Made by a program: the position numbers and the translations under genes
Notes under the pieces: generated by a model
Database searches by the model: none
What the model was told of the DNA's origin: nothing
The model's input: only the letters and a program-made list of their open reading frames with translations
Source: Meloidogyne chitwoodi
Taxonomy: Eukaryota > Nematoda > Chromadorea > Rhabditida > Meloidogynidae
Assembly (NCBI GenBank): GCA_015183035.1
Contig: JACZZP010000001.1
Span: 558,001 to 622,000, forward strand
Length of the DNA stretch: 64,000 bases
Direction of reading: 5' to 3'
In this document: piece after piece, positions 10,826 through 21,053 of the stretch
How the letters are laid out: each line of letters opens with the position of its first letter
How positions within the stretch are numbered: the first letter of the stretch is position 1

Positions 10826-10885
10826 ACGCCGACGAATCTTGCTGCTCCAGTGACGCCATAAGAAAAGAGGCCGTTCTGAGGAGTC

Positions 10886-11815
10886 TGAGTCAGAGACGCT
10901 TGAGTCAGAGACGCTTGAGTCAGAGACGCTTGAGTCAGAGACGCTTGAGTCAGAGACGCTTGAGTCAGAGACGCTTGAGTCAGAGACGCTTGAGTCAGAG
11001 ACGCTTGAGTCAGAGACGCTTGAGTCAGAGACGCTTGAGTCAGAGACGCTTGAGTCAGAGACGCTTGAGTCAGAGACGCTTGAGTCAGAGACGCTTGAGT
11101 CAGAGACGCTTGAGTCAGAGACGCTTGAGTCAGAGACGCTTGAGTCAGAGACGCTTGAGTCAGAGACGCTTGAGTCAGAGACGCTTGAGTCAGAGACGCT
11201 TGAGTCAGAGACGCTTGAGTCAGAGACGCTTGAGTCAGAGACGCTTGAGTCAGAGACGCTTGAGTCAGAGACGCTTGAGTCAGAGACGCTTGAGTCAGAG
11301 ACGCTTGAGTCAGAGACGCTTGAGTCAGAGACGCTTGAGTCAGAGACGCTTGAGTCAGAGACGCTTGAGTCAGAGACGCTTGAGTCAGAGACGCTTGAGT
11401 CAGAGACGCTTGAGTCAGAGACGCTTGAGTCAGAGACGCTTGAGTCAGAGACGCTTGAGTCAGAGACGCTTGAGTCAGAGACGCTTGAGTCAGAGACGCT
11501 TGAGTCAGAGACGCTTGAGTCAGAGACGCTTGAGTCAGAGACGCTTGAGTCAGAGACGCTTGAGTCAGAGACGCTTGAGTCAGAGACGCTTGAGTCAGAG
11601 ACGCTTGAGTCAGAGACGCTTGAGTCAGAGACGCTTGAGTCAGAGACGCTTGAGTCAGAGACGCTTGAGTCAGAGACGCTTGAGTCAGAGACGCTTGAGT
11701 CAGAGACGCTTGAGTCAGAGACGCTTGAGTCAGAGACGCTTGAGTCAGAGACGCTTGAGTCAGAGACGCTTGAGTCAGAGACGCTTGAGTCAGAGACGCT
11801 TGAGTCAGAGACGCT
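10886..11815. repeat. 15-bp minisatellite, 62 copies (locus 1)
   Basis: The unit TGAGTCAGAGACGCT repeats 62 times over 930 bp with no variant that I can see. It encodes LSQRR on the plus strand and ASLTQ on the minus strand. Such uniformity suggests recent expansion or gene conversion. The same unit makes 39 copies at 58099-58683. Confidence 0.95.
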
Positions 11816-11829
11816 ATTATTTTCATTAA

Positions 11830-12237
11830 TTAGTAAAAATATTTTTTTTATTCTCAGCAGATAACCTTGATACCAAAGTCAGAAGAAATATGGCAAAAAT
11901 TTTGACATTTTTTAAATATTTAAAAAAGAATAATTCTATAATTTTAATTTTTCAAAAATATGTAATATTTATTTGCAATATTCAAAAAATTTTAGAATTA
12001 AATTATATTATATTTTGTTTGTTCAGTTTAAATTTTTATCTCCCAATACATCTTTTTCCTAATATTAAAAAATAGATTTGCATAGGATTCTGGCTTAGAT
12101 TTTTTTAAAATTAATAAAAAATAAATTTATCCAAACAAATCAAAAATTTACTAATTAGCACTGAGCAACCAATTATCAAAAAAGAAAAACAAAACCGGAA
12201 TTTATTTAAATTTGATGCATTAATATAATTAGTAAAA
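11830..12237. other. intergenic, no gene seen
   Basis: Very AT-rich sequence. A 61-codon open frame at 11890 is low-complexity Ile/Phe/Leu/Asn reading without similarity to anything I recognise and is not annotated. Confidence 0.5.
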
Positions 12238-12290
12238 TACACTCCGCCACATAATTATATGAACACCCAAAATTTTTACATTTTTCGACC
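12238..12290. mobile_element. possible Tc1/mariner terminal fragment
   Basis: After a TA dinucleotide the sequence CACTCCGCCACATAATTAT followed by ATGAACACCC resembles a Tc1/mariner-type end. No second end or transposase was found nearby, so this is at most a remnant. Confidence 0.3.
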
Positions 12291-12294
12291 TTAG

Positions 12295-12510
12295 GCAAAA
12301 AGAGGAGAATAAATTATGAAATAAAAGTTTGCGAAATGAATATTATAATATTTAAAAAAAAATGGAAGAAAAAAGAGGAGAATAAATTATGATATAAAAG
12401 TTTGCGAAATGAATATTATAATATTTAAAAAAAATGGAAGAAAAAGAGGAGAATAAATTATGATATAAAAGTTTGCGAAATGAATATTATAATATTTAAA
12501 AAAAATGGAT
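12295..12510. repeat. 72-bp minisatellite, left block (~3 copies)
   Basis: About three copies of the unit containing AGAGGAGAATAAATTATGAT and GCGAAATGAATATTATAATA lie left of the BEL/Pao fragment. The main array of the same unit is at 14787-16757, so one array has been split or duplicated around the fragment. Confidence 0.85.
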
Positions 12511-13449
12511 AATGGAGGCCGAGACGAACGGGGACGAATCAACGTGCCCGTAGGCCTCGAGTTGCCTACATATACGCTCGATATTATCCACAAACGGCGA
12601 ATGACTACTTTCATTCGCGTGGTGCATGTTCATAAGTTCGGCCTCTAGGGCCTCTGTGATCGCTCGGTCATCCCCATAACGGGATTTGAGCAGCTCAAGA
12701 GCTCTTGTATAATTTTCGTTGGATAAGACAAATCCTGCTATTAAATCCTTGGCGGGCCCATGGAGGAACGTGAGTAGATAACTCATCTTCCTGACGTTAT
12801 CCATGGCGCGCTGGTCGATATTGGCTGAGAATAATTGCCAAAATGCCGGCCACTTCTTTGGATCACCATTGAACGGGTCCAAACGAAGTTCGGGCAACCG
12901 AATTTCTGGTTGAAAACGGTTTGCTTGTGGTGCTTGATTAATTATTGGTTGATTGACTTGCTCTTCGTGTACTGATTGTTGTTCCCGAATATGTTCCTGA
13001 ACGGATTGTTGTTGACCTTGTTGTTGAGAGGGAACTGTCTGTCCCGACTCTCGACTTGCTTGACTACTTATTCTGACTTCCATTTCTTCTAGTAAGTACT
13101 CAATTTCGTTGATAATGATTCTGGCTTGTTCTGCAAATTCCATGAAATGCACTTTTTGTAAGTGTGCTTCTTCTGGTGGAGGTGGAGGGAACTCACCGTA
13201 AGTTCGCTCCTCAGCCTCTAGTGTCTCACCCTCAAGACGGTCGATGAGAATTTCCCATTTCTCATTAAGTCTGTCGATCCGATCCAGGGTTCGAGTTAGG
13301 TGATGGTGCTCACCTTTTAGTTGATCAAGGTCTCGCTCGGCACCCGCTCTCAATAAGGCGGTGGCGGCGGTAAGGTGAACCTTTAAAGTTTTGAGTGCTG
13401 GACCTAATTGGCTTCTGATTGGTCCGGAGGAAGGCATAATGATCCTCAA
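12511..13449 (-). pseudogene. BEL/Pao gag-like N-terminal part (DUF1759-type), truncated
   Basis: The ORF starts at 13449; a second Met at 13437 (MPSSGPIRSQLG) may be the true start. The N-terminal part is charged and coiled-coil-like, the middle is Gln-rich (QQQGQQQSVQ), and then comes LPELRLDPFNGDPKKWPAFW with FLHGPAKDLIAGF and YTRALELLKSRYGD. That pattern is the DUF1759 region at the start of Pao/BEL polyproteins. Reading ends where the minisatellite begins, so the capsid region and all of pol are lost. Confidence 0.8.
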
Positions 13450-13621
13450 CTATTTTAAACTGGATTAAAGGCTAAAATTAGGCTTTAAAACTTTTTCAGT
13501 TTAAAAATTATAAAAATTTCCAACTTGAGCAAAAAGTGACAATTTTTCACTTTTTTATTGAAAATTTGAAGAATGTGTAAGAAAAAGAGACTGCACGAGC
13601 GGGCAGTGTCTATTAAGTTAA

Positions 13622-13957
13622 GAAACGATGTCCCTTCAAAGGGATGTGCGATCGTTCTTTTTGAAATTGCTTAGTTGGCGCACTAAACAAAAGAAATGGC
13701 TAGCTAGAGCCAATTAAAAGTTAATGTCTGTATCAATGACAGAGAAGAGGCGATGTCCCTACAGCGGGATGTGCAATCGCTCTTTTTGTGTTTGAGCCTA
13801 ACACAAAAGAAATAGTTGGCTGGCGCGAGCCAATTAAAAGTTAATATGTAGTGTCAATGAAAAAGGCGATGTCCCTACAGCGGGATGTGCAATCGCTCTT
13901 TGCAGTTTGTGTAGTTAGTACACTAACACAAAAGAATGGCTAGCTAGAGCCAAAAAC
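13622..13957. repeat. three ~120-bp tandem repeats with hairpins in the BEL/Pao leader
   Basis: Each unit has GCGATGTCCCTACAGCGGGA followed by TGTGCAATCGC, which can fold (GCGAT with ATCGC, TCCC with GGGA), then an AACACAAAAGAAAT-like block and a GGCTAGCTAGAGCCAA block. Units start at about 13625, 13750 and 13863. Repeated stem-loops in a retroelement leader may act in packaging or translation; that is speculation. Confidence 0.7.
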
Positions 13958-14035
13958 CTTGTAAAATGTGCAAGTCAATAAACAAAGTTGACTGCAGGTG
14001 TTAATATTGTTTTTTGTCCCTTTTGGACAAGAATG

Positions 14036-14300
14036 TGACGGCTCAGCAAGGAGCAGTAAATCACCAATGTTTCGGTGGGCAACTAATGGCCAAAGTAGTA
14101 AAAGAGGCCCAGCTCCGGGCAAAATTAAAGTTGGCGATTAAACGACCACGTAAAAGTGACGGCCCAGTTTGGGGCAGCAAATCACTTAAAAACAACGTGT
14201 AAGCCCAGCTCGGGGCAAAAATGAAGATTGGCAACTAAGTGGCTAAGTAAAGTGACGGCCCGGCTCGGGGCGGCAAATCACTTAAGAGCAACGGTAGTTG
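14036..14300. repeat. imperfect tandem repeats in the BEL/Pao leader or LTR
   Basis: Variants of GTGACGGCCCGGCTCGGGGC followed by GGCAAATCACTTAA recur about four times, alternating with GGCCCAGCTCCGGGCAAAA-like blocks. They belong to the BEL/Pao island and are absent elsewhere in the window. Confidence 0.6.
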
Positions 14301-14786
14301 GTCTCCTTGGTAGATACGGGGCAGTACGACTGGACTGCAGTGACCCGTACGGGGCTCCAAATTTTATGTGCCGAAAGGGCACAGTTGGTAAGGGTGCCGA
14401 AATAGTATGGCACCGGCTAAATTCTAGACTCAAACAAATAAAAAACAACACCAAATAAAGAACTTTACTAATTTCTAATTAATTAACAAATATAATAATA
14501 ATACTGACGGTCAACAATGTCAGAATTATGGCGCTGGCAATAAAATTAAAAGCAAGTGTGAAAAGGGCAAGTCAGTAAGCAAGTTAAGAACAAGTGAGAA
14601 CAGAACAAGAAGCCTTTTATAGGGAAAACGCGATCATTAAATACTAAAGAAACGGGGCGGTACAAAGTAAGTTTTAAAAAGAACAAAACACAAGTTGGGG
14701 GCGGCTGGGAATCAATAAATAGCAAAAATAACAATATTAAAGTAATTAATTTAAAATGATTAAAATGATAAAGTGCTATTTCGGCA

Positions 14787-16757
14787 CAATTATAATATTT
14801 AAAAAAAATGGAAGAAAAAAGAGGAGAATAAATTATGATATAAAAGTTTGCGAAATGAATATTATAATATTTAAAAAAAATGGAAGAAAAAAGAGGAGAA
14901 TAAATTATGATATAAAAGTTTGCGAAATGAATATTATAATATTTAAAAAAAATGGAAGAAAAAAGAGGAGAATAAATTATGATATAAAAGTTTGCGAAAT
15001 GAATATTATAATATTTAAAAAAAATGGAAGAAAAAAGAGGAGAATAAATTATGATATAAAAGTTTGCGAAATGAATATAATAATATTTAAAAAAAATGGA
15101 AGAAAAAAGAGGAGAATAAATTATGATATAAAAGTTTGCGAAATGAATATTATAATATTTAAAAAAAATGGAAGAAAAAAGAGGAGAATAAATTATGATA
15201 TAAAAGTTTGCGAAATGAATATTATAATATTTAAAAAAAATGGAAGAAAAAAGAGGAGAATAAATTATGATATAAAAGTTTGCGAAATGAATATTATAAT
15301 ATTTAAAAAAAATGGAAGAAAAAAGAGGAGAATAAATTATGATATAAAAGTTTGCGAAATGAATATTATAATATTTAAAAAAAATGGAAGAAAAAAGAGG
15401 AGAATAAATTATGATATAAAAGTTTGCGAAATGAATATTATAATATTTAAAAAAAATGGAAGAAAAAAGAGGAGAATAAATTATGATATAAAAGTTTGCG
15501 AAATGAATATAATAATATTTAAAAAAAATGGAAGAAAAAAGAGGAGAATAAATTATGATATAAAAGTTTGCGAAATGAATATTATAATATTTAAAAAAAA
15601 TGGAAGAAAAAAGAGGAGAATAAATTATGATATAAAAGTTTGCGAAATGAATATTATAATATTTAAAAAAAATGGAAGAAAAAAGAGGAGAATAAATTAT
15701 GATATAAAAGTTTGCGAAATGAATATTATAATATTTAAAAAAAATGGAAGAAAAAAGAGGAGAATAAATTATGATATAAAAGTTTGCGAAATGAATATTA
15801 TAATATTTAAAAAAAATGGAAGAAAAAAGAGGAGAATAAATTATGATATAAAAGTTTGCGAAATGAATATTATAATATTTAAAAAAAATGGAAGAAAAAA
15901 GAGGAGAATAAATTATGATATAAAAGTTTGCGAAATGAATATTATAATATTTAAAAAAAATGGAAGAAAAAAGAGGAGAATAAATTATGATATAAAAGTT
16001 TGCGAAATGAATATTATAATATTTAAAAAAAATGGAAGAAAAAAGAGGAGAATAAATTATGATATAAAAGTTTGCGAAATGAATATTATAATATTTAAAA
16101 AAAATGGAAGAAAAAAGAGGAGAATAAATTATGATATAAAAGTTTGCGAAATGAATATTATAATATTTAAAAAAAATGGAAGAAAAAAGAGGAGAATAAA
16201 TTATGATATAAAAGTTTGCGAAATGAATATTATAATATTTAAAAAAAATGGAAGAAAAAAGAGGAGAATAAATTATGATATAAAAGTTTGCGAAATGAAT
16301 ATTATAATATTTAAAAAAAATGGAAGAAAAAAGAGGAGAATAAATTATGATATAAAAGTTTGCGAAATGAATATTATAATATTTAAAAAAAATGGAAGAA
16401 AAAAGAGGAGAATAAATTATGATATAAAAGTTTGCGAAATGAATATTATAATATTTAAAAAAATGGAAGAAAAAAGAGGAGAATAAATTATGATATAAAA
16501 GTTTGCGAAATGAATATTATAATATTTAAAAAAATGGAAGAAAAAAGAGGAGAATAAATTATGATATAAAAGTTTGCGAAATGAATATTATAATATTTAA
16601 AAAAAATGGAAGAAAAAAGAGGAGAATAAATTATGATATAAAAGTTTGCGAAATGAATATTATAATATTTAAAAAAATGGAAGAAAAAAGAGGAGAATAA
16701 ATTATGATATAAAAGTTTGCGAAATGAATATTATAATATTTAAAAAAAATGGAAGAA
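14787..16757. repeat. 72-bp minisatellite, main array (~27 copies)
   Basis: The unit spans GAATATTATAATATTTAAAA, an ATGGAAGAAAAAAGAGG block and TAAATTATGATATAAAAG. Most copies are 72 bp, so a 24-residue unit containing INYDIKVCEMNIIIFKK stays open from 14756 to 16486. Several copies after 16440 have lost one A and shift the frame. A TAT-to-TAA variant (AATATAATAAT) recurs in two copies about six units apart, which hints at higher-order duplication. The array ends exactly at an F-box exon. Confidence 0.9.
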
Positions 16758-17354
16758 AAATTTTTGATGTTATTAGCATTAATAATTTTATTTTCAATCC
16801 GGAGATGATTAAAGTACTTTTTGACATTGAAGAAATTAATAAATTAAAATTAAATTGTCAAAAGGCTTATATTCATTTTAATGTTCATGATATTGATATT
16901 TGGAACTTTACTTTTGATCGATTGGTTATTAGTGAACATCTTATGATAGTTCTTAACTCTTGTTTGATTACGGAAGAAGTAAACAACATTTTATTTAAAT
17001 TATTGTCAAATGCGGGTGATAGAATTCCTATGGTTGAGTTTCATGGTATGAATTCTCCAACTACACTTTACAATCTTCTTATAAATGTAAGAAGTGTATT
17101 TTAGTCTTATATATTTAAAATTATAGCATATAGAAACAGCAACAGATTTATCAAAAATGGTGGCTAAAATTAAATTTAATGATTTATGTTCTAATTTAAT
17201 TGTCAGAGGTGTTAAAATCAGTGAAAGCAACGATACAAAAAAATGTTATAAAATTACCAACATTCATGACCCTAAAATGATTTTTTCGAGTCAATGTCAC
17301 TTCGACGAAGATGAATTATATGTTCATAAAATTGAAATTAATCGATTATATTGA
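16758..17354 (+). pseudogene. duplicated 3' half of a subfamily A F-box gene
   Basis: From TTTTTGATGTTATTAGCATT onwards the sequence copies 682-1271 with only a few changes (for example S-E-E-I-V-K becomes I-E-E-I-N-K). It includes the end of the long exon, the intron and the last exon ending in TGA at 17354. Similarity continues into the 3' flank to about 17800. The F-box and the start of the long exon are missing; the minisatellite reading runs into the exon in frame from a Met at 16724, but a functional product is unlikely. Confidence 0.75.
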
Positions 17355-18386
17355 GATCAATTTGTTTTTCTTATTAATTATATAATTTTGTTTAAATTTA
17401 TTTTTAATTATTTCTGTATTGTATATCCCAATGGTTATCTTCGTTTAGATAAAAATTACCAGAAACAACACACCATCTGTTTCTTTAGATTTTACAAAAT
17501 GTGTTTATGATATATCTAAAAATTGATAAAATAATAATAAACTAAAAATATTATTTCTTTTAGTATCAAATCAACTTTTTAGGTGAGTAGAGAATAATTA
17601 CCTACCTATATATTTTTAAATAAAATATTTAATTTTTATTTTATTAATAGAGTTTTGTATTTAACTATTAATTTATTTTATCTGAATCTAAAAAATATTA
17701 TTTTATATCTGAATTATTAAAATAATATTGAACTAATTTAAAATCAATTTTAATGAATATACGCAAAATAATTGAATTTTTCTATTTTTTTGTTTAATAT
17801 AATATTTAAAACTTGTTTTATTATACCTATAAAACCTACCTTTTAATTGTTTTAATATTATTATTTTTTTAAATTAATATTTTTTTAGATAAAAATATGA
17901 AAAATTTATCAATTAGTCAACAAATTGACATTTTAAAATTTCTTAATTTTAATCAATTATTTTCTGTTCAACAAACCAATTATTATTTTAATTTATTAAT
18001 TGATCAAAATAAATGGATATTGGCATTAAATAAATTTGATAGTATTTCAATAGTAATTTTATTATTATTTTTTTAAAATTTCGTTCCTTTTAGGATAAAT
18101 TCAATATTAATTATATTGTGATTGACCAATCAAATATTGTATATTATCCAGTAAATGATGAGCTTTTAGAAAAGGTAAAAGAAATTAACAGATTTTAATA
18201 TTAAATTTTACTTATATTTTGCTGTTCTTTCTTTTAAATTTTATTAAACCTCCAGAAATTTATTTTAATAAAAATCAAATTTTAAATTACAAAAATAATT
18301 GTTTTTAGTGGCAATCTGCAATAAATAAACAAATTTCATTATATTTTTGTAAAGATGATTTTCAAAGTTGCAAAAACTGTTCTTTT

Positions 18387-18772
18387 GGTTCTTACGTATT
18401 ATCACTAAGTACGTTTTGCGGACAAAAATATATATTATAAACTAAAATAAAAAATTAATCTAATGACCAATATTTCCCCAAAACGGCTATAATTTCTTCA
18501 AAAACATCAATCATTTTCGTTCATAGACATTCTGTTCCCCCAATGTTTCTTATTACGCCATTTGGCTGCCCCACATTCTTTCAACTTTTTGAGTATTAAA
18601 TATAATTTTGGATTTTTTAAAATTGTATCTAAGCGAAAATCTTTCATTGAAAAAATAAATAAACATGATTAATTGGGTGTCAATTAAATGAGTGAAATAG
18701 GGAAGACAAAATTAATAATTTTTCCACAAAAAAATGTCCTCAAAACGTTCTTAGGGATAATACGTAAGTGCC
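18387..18772. mobile_element. MITE with 8-bp duplication, in a coding exon
   Basis: Ends are GGTTCTTACGTATTATC and the near-complement GATAATACGTAAGTGCC, flanked by GTTCTTTT (18379-18386 and 18773-18780). The 386-bp inside codes for nothing. The same end sequence recurs at 52873-53060. An 8-bp duplication fits the hAT superfamily, but the ends are not the classical hAT type. Confidence 0.75.
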
Positions 18773-19279
18773 GTTCTTTTTATTTATCATCTCTAAATAG
18801 AGGTATTTTTAAATAAATTTACTTAAATTTATTTAAAAATACATACAAATAAAGGTTTAAAGTTAAAATTGCCAAAATATCCAAAAAATATCAAAGAAAT
18901 GCAAATTATTCGTTTTTGGTTAGAACAAATATTTCGTTGTTCGTTTACAGAAACTATGTTTGATGATATTATATTTAATTCACAAATGATAAAATTACTT
19001 TTTGAAGATGATAAAAATATTAAATTAAATATAAATACAAGAATTTTTTCCACTTATTTTTTCAATTCAATTTACAAATATCAATTTGAATTTATTTTAA
19101 ATCATTTGGTCGTTACAGATTTTATTTGGTTAAATTTTCTAGATATGAACTTTAATAAAGATGAACAAAATAATTTTTTATTGAAATTACTTTTAAATTC
19201 TAGAATTTCTTGCATTTATATTAATTGTGTTGAAGATGTTTCAACATTATATAATTTAATTATAAATGTAAGTTAATTA

Positions 19280-19611
19280 GGCTTTACCTTAGAACATGAG
19301 TCCCATCAGCGTATATGCGTCCCATGAAAGTATATAAGTCCCAAAAACAATATTTGAGTAAAATAATAGAGATAGGGGTTTTAATAGAGAGAAAGGGTTC
19401 TTATAAAGGAAGAGGAGCTTGAGAAGGTTCTGATAGAGTGGTGTGTGCTTTAATAGCGAAAGAAAGGCCTCATATACAAATTTGCCAATTAAAATTTCTG
19501 ATAAGGTTCGCCTTATGAAATCCCTAGACTCAAATGAAAGGTGTGTATTTGCCTAATTTTTATTGATGGGACGCATATACTTTGATGGGAAGAATGTCCT
19601 AAGGTAGAGCC
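19280..19611. mobile_element. MITE with 8-bp duplication, in an intron
   Basis: Ends are GGCTTTACCTTAGAACAT and the complement of GGCTCTACCTTAGGACAT, flanked by GTTAATTA (19272-19279 and 19612-19619). It contains ATGGGACGCATATACTTT and a related inverted block near each end. The target is the conserved GTAAGTTAATTA donor region of the F-box family. Confidence 0.8.
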
Positions 19612-20058
19612 GTTAATTATTTTTAAAATTAGGAATTTTGTATTTTTAATTCAAAATCAATTCTTCAAATATCTTATTTATTTATTTAATTTTTAATAAA
19701 TTAATTAAATTATTTAGAATATTAAAACATCAAAAGATTGTTCAAAAATAGTGCCTTATATTATATTTGGTGAAACTAGCGAGCCTCGTTTAAAAATGAA
19801 AATTGAAACATACAAAATTGAAAGGAATGGAAGTAAAAAAGTTGCTTTATGTGAATATAAAAATATTTATAATCCTAAAATTAAATTTCTGGCTCAATTT
19901 TATTCTTTTAATAATTATAGATTCTTTGATTACGTTAATTCAATTGAAATTAAACGAATTATAGAAGAATAAATAATTACTTCATGTTTTGTTTAATTTT
20001 TTATTTTCTGTTATAGTAAATTCATTTTATATTTTTATTAGATCTTTCTTTGTTTCAT

Positions 20059-21053
20059 TCACAATACAATGTTCTTCTGTTTTAAAGTAGAAGTGTTTTC
20101 TAAAAAAAAAATAATTTAATAAAAAATTAAAAAATAGAAGAAATACTTTGACAAGTGAAGAATTTCCTTACACAATTTGCAATTCTTCCACACTAAAAAT
20201 TTTTTTTTGAATTAAATATTCAAATAAATTTAGAATAAAAATGATTCAAGAAAACCTAATTTTTAAATAAATTTTAAAAATAAACATACAATATTAGGCA
20301 TCTTGTAGACAGAAAATAATTATTTTAATTTTTAATCTAAAAATAGAAGTCAATATTTAATAAAACAATTGGAAATCAGAGATGTTTCGAAACTAAAAAA
20401 TATCGAAAAATTTCAAAAATATCGAAAACATCAAAATTTCGAAACATCCCTGTCTGGGAATATCAGAGGAAAAGAATAGATTAAAATAAGTTTATTTAAA
20501 TAATTTGTTTCCTTTTATAATATAAATTGTTTGATAAAATGAGGAAAGATCAAAATAATTTATTTGAATTTACCTCAGAATTCCTAGTATAAAAGTGAAA
20601 CACTTTAGCTCAAATAATTCATTCTTACATTTTCCCTGATATTCCCAACAGAGGTGTTTCGATATTTTTGAATTTTTTTCGATTTTAATCTCGCTATCAT
20701 TTAATTTCTAAACATCTCTGATTCCCCCAATTGTTTTATTAAATATTTACTTTTCTATTTTTAGCATAAATATTAAAATAATTATTTTCTGTCTACAAGA
20801 TGCCTAATATTGTATGTTTATTTTTAAAATTTATTTAAAGATTAGGTTTTGAAAATTTGAATAAATTTTTATTCAAAATTTATTTGAATATTTAATTCTT
20901 TAAAAATATTTTTTAGTGTGGAAGAATTGCAAATTGTGTAAGGAAATTCTTCACTTGTCAAAGTATTTCTTTTATTTTTTAATTTTTTATTAAATTATTT
21001 TTTAGAAAACACTTCTACTTCTAATACAGAAGAACATTGTTTAGTGAATGAAA
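20059..21053. repeat. palindromic F-box promoter and leader region
   Basis: Roughly 20063-20390 is the diverged inverted copy of 20713-21051: both hold the short MPNI exon, its intron and the exon with CGRIANC or its remnant. The centre (20391-20712) also has inverted blocks (GATGTTTCGAAACT, GGGAATATCAG). Only the right half continues into a full gene; the left half ends at about 20063 in the 3' flank of the previous gene. It looks like a head-to-head duplication of a gene's 5' end. Confidence 0.65.
20588..20595 (+). promoter_or_regulatory. TATAAAAG box
   Basis: CTAGTATAAAAGTGAAACAC lies about 210 bases upstream of the ATG at 20800 and matches the box seen before other F-box genes here. Its role as a core promoter is inferred. 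Confidence 0.5.

Larger units (their letters stand above)
10008..11829 (+). pseudogene. minisatellite ORF locus 1, split by a hAT element
   Basis: The ATG at 10008 starts the same reading as locus 2 (ATG GAC GCC GAC). After four codons the frame is interrupted by a transposon (10020-10825), then resumes with DESCCSSDAIRKEAVLRSLS and the 15-bp repeat, which encodes LSQRR over and over. The repeat length is a multiple of three, so openness on either strand proves little. Locus 2 at 58035 shows the uninterrupted version. Function unknown. Confidence 0.5.
12511..14785 (-). mobile_element. truncated BEL/Pao retrotransposon (5' leader and gag start)
   Basis: A GC-richer island lies inside the 72-bp minisatellite. 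On the minus strand it holds a leader of about 1.3 kb and then the beginning of a gag-like ORF, cut by the minisatellite at about 12510. No protease, RT or second LTR is present. The right end (TGCCGAAATAGCAC on the minus strand) abuts the repeat and may be the original 5' end of the LTR. No target duplication can be defined. Confidence 0.7.
17897..19972 (+). pseudogene. subfamily B F-box gene broken by a MITE in an exon
   Basis: Exon 1 starts M-KNLSISQQIDILKFLNF. Then come the exon with IVYYPVNDELLEK, the exon starting TGGCAATCTGCAATAAA, the long exon starting LKLKLPKYPKNIKEM and the last exon ending KRIIEE at 19972. A 386-bp MITE (18387-18772) sits in the third exon after TGTTCTTTT. If it is ignored, the exon and its donor (AATAGAG/GTATTT) stay in phase with the long exon. 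A second MITE (19280-19611) is in the next intron. Apart from the insertions no other break was seen, so the loss may be recent. Confidence 0.65.

Noticed and set aside
10886..11815. CRISPR-like array
   Set aside because: Units are contiguous 15-bp tandem repeats without spacers, in eukaryotic DNA. The 72-bp arrays also lack spacers.
10657..11826. Long minus-strand ORF of ASLTQ repeats
   Set aside because: It is the antisense reading of a 15-bp repeat; a unit divisible by three stays open on both strands. No start context or promoter supports it.
12387..12614. 75-codon minus-strand ORF across the minisatellite/BEL junction
   Set aside because: It only joins repeat sequence with truncated gag in another frame.
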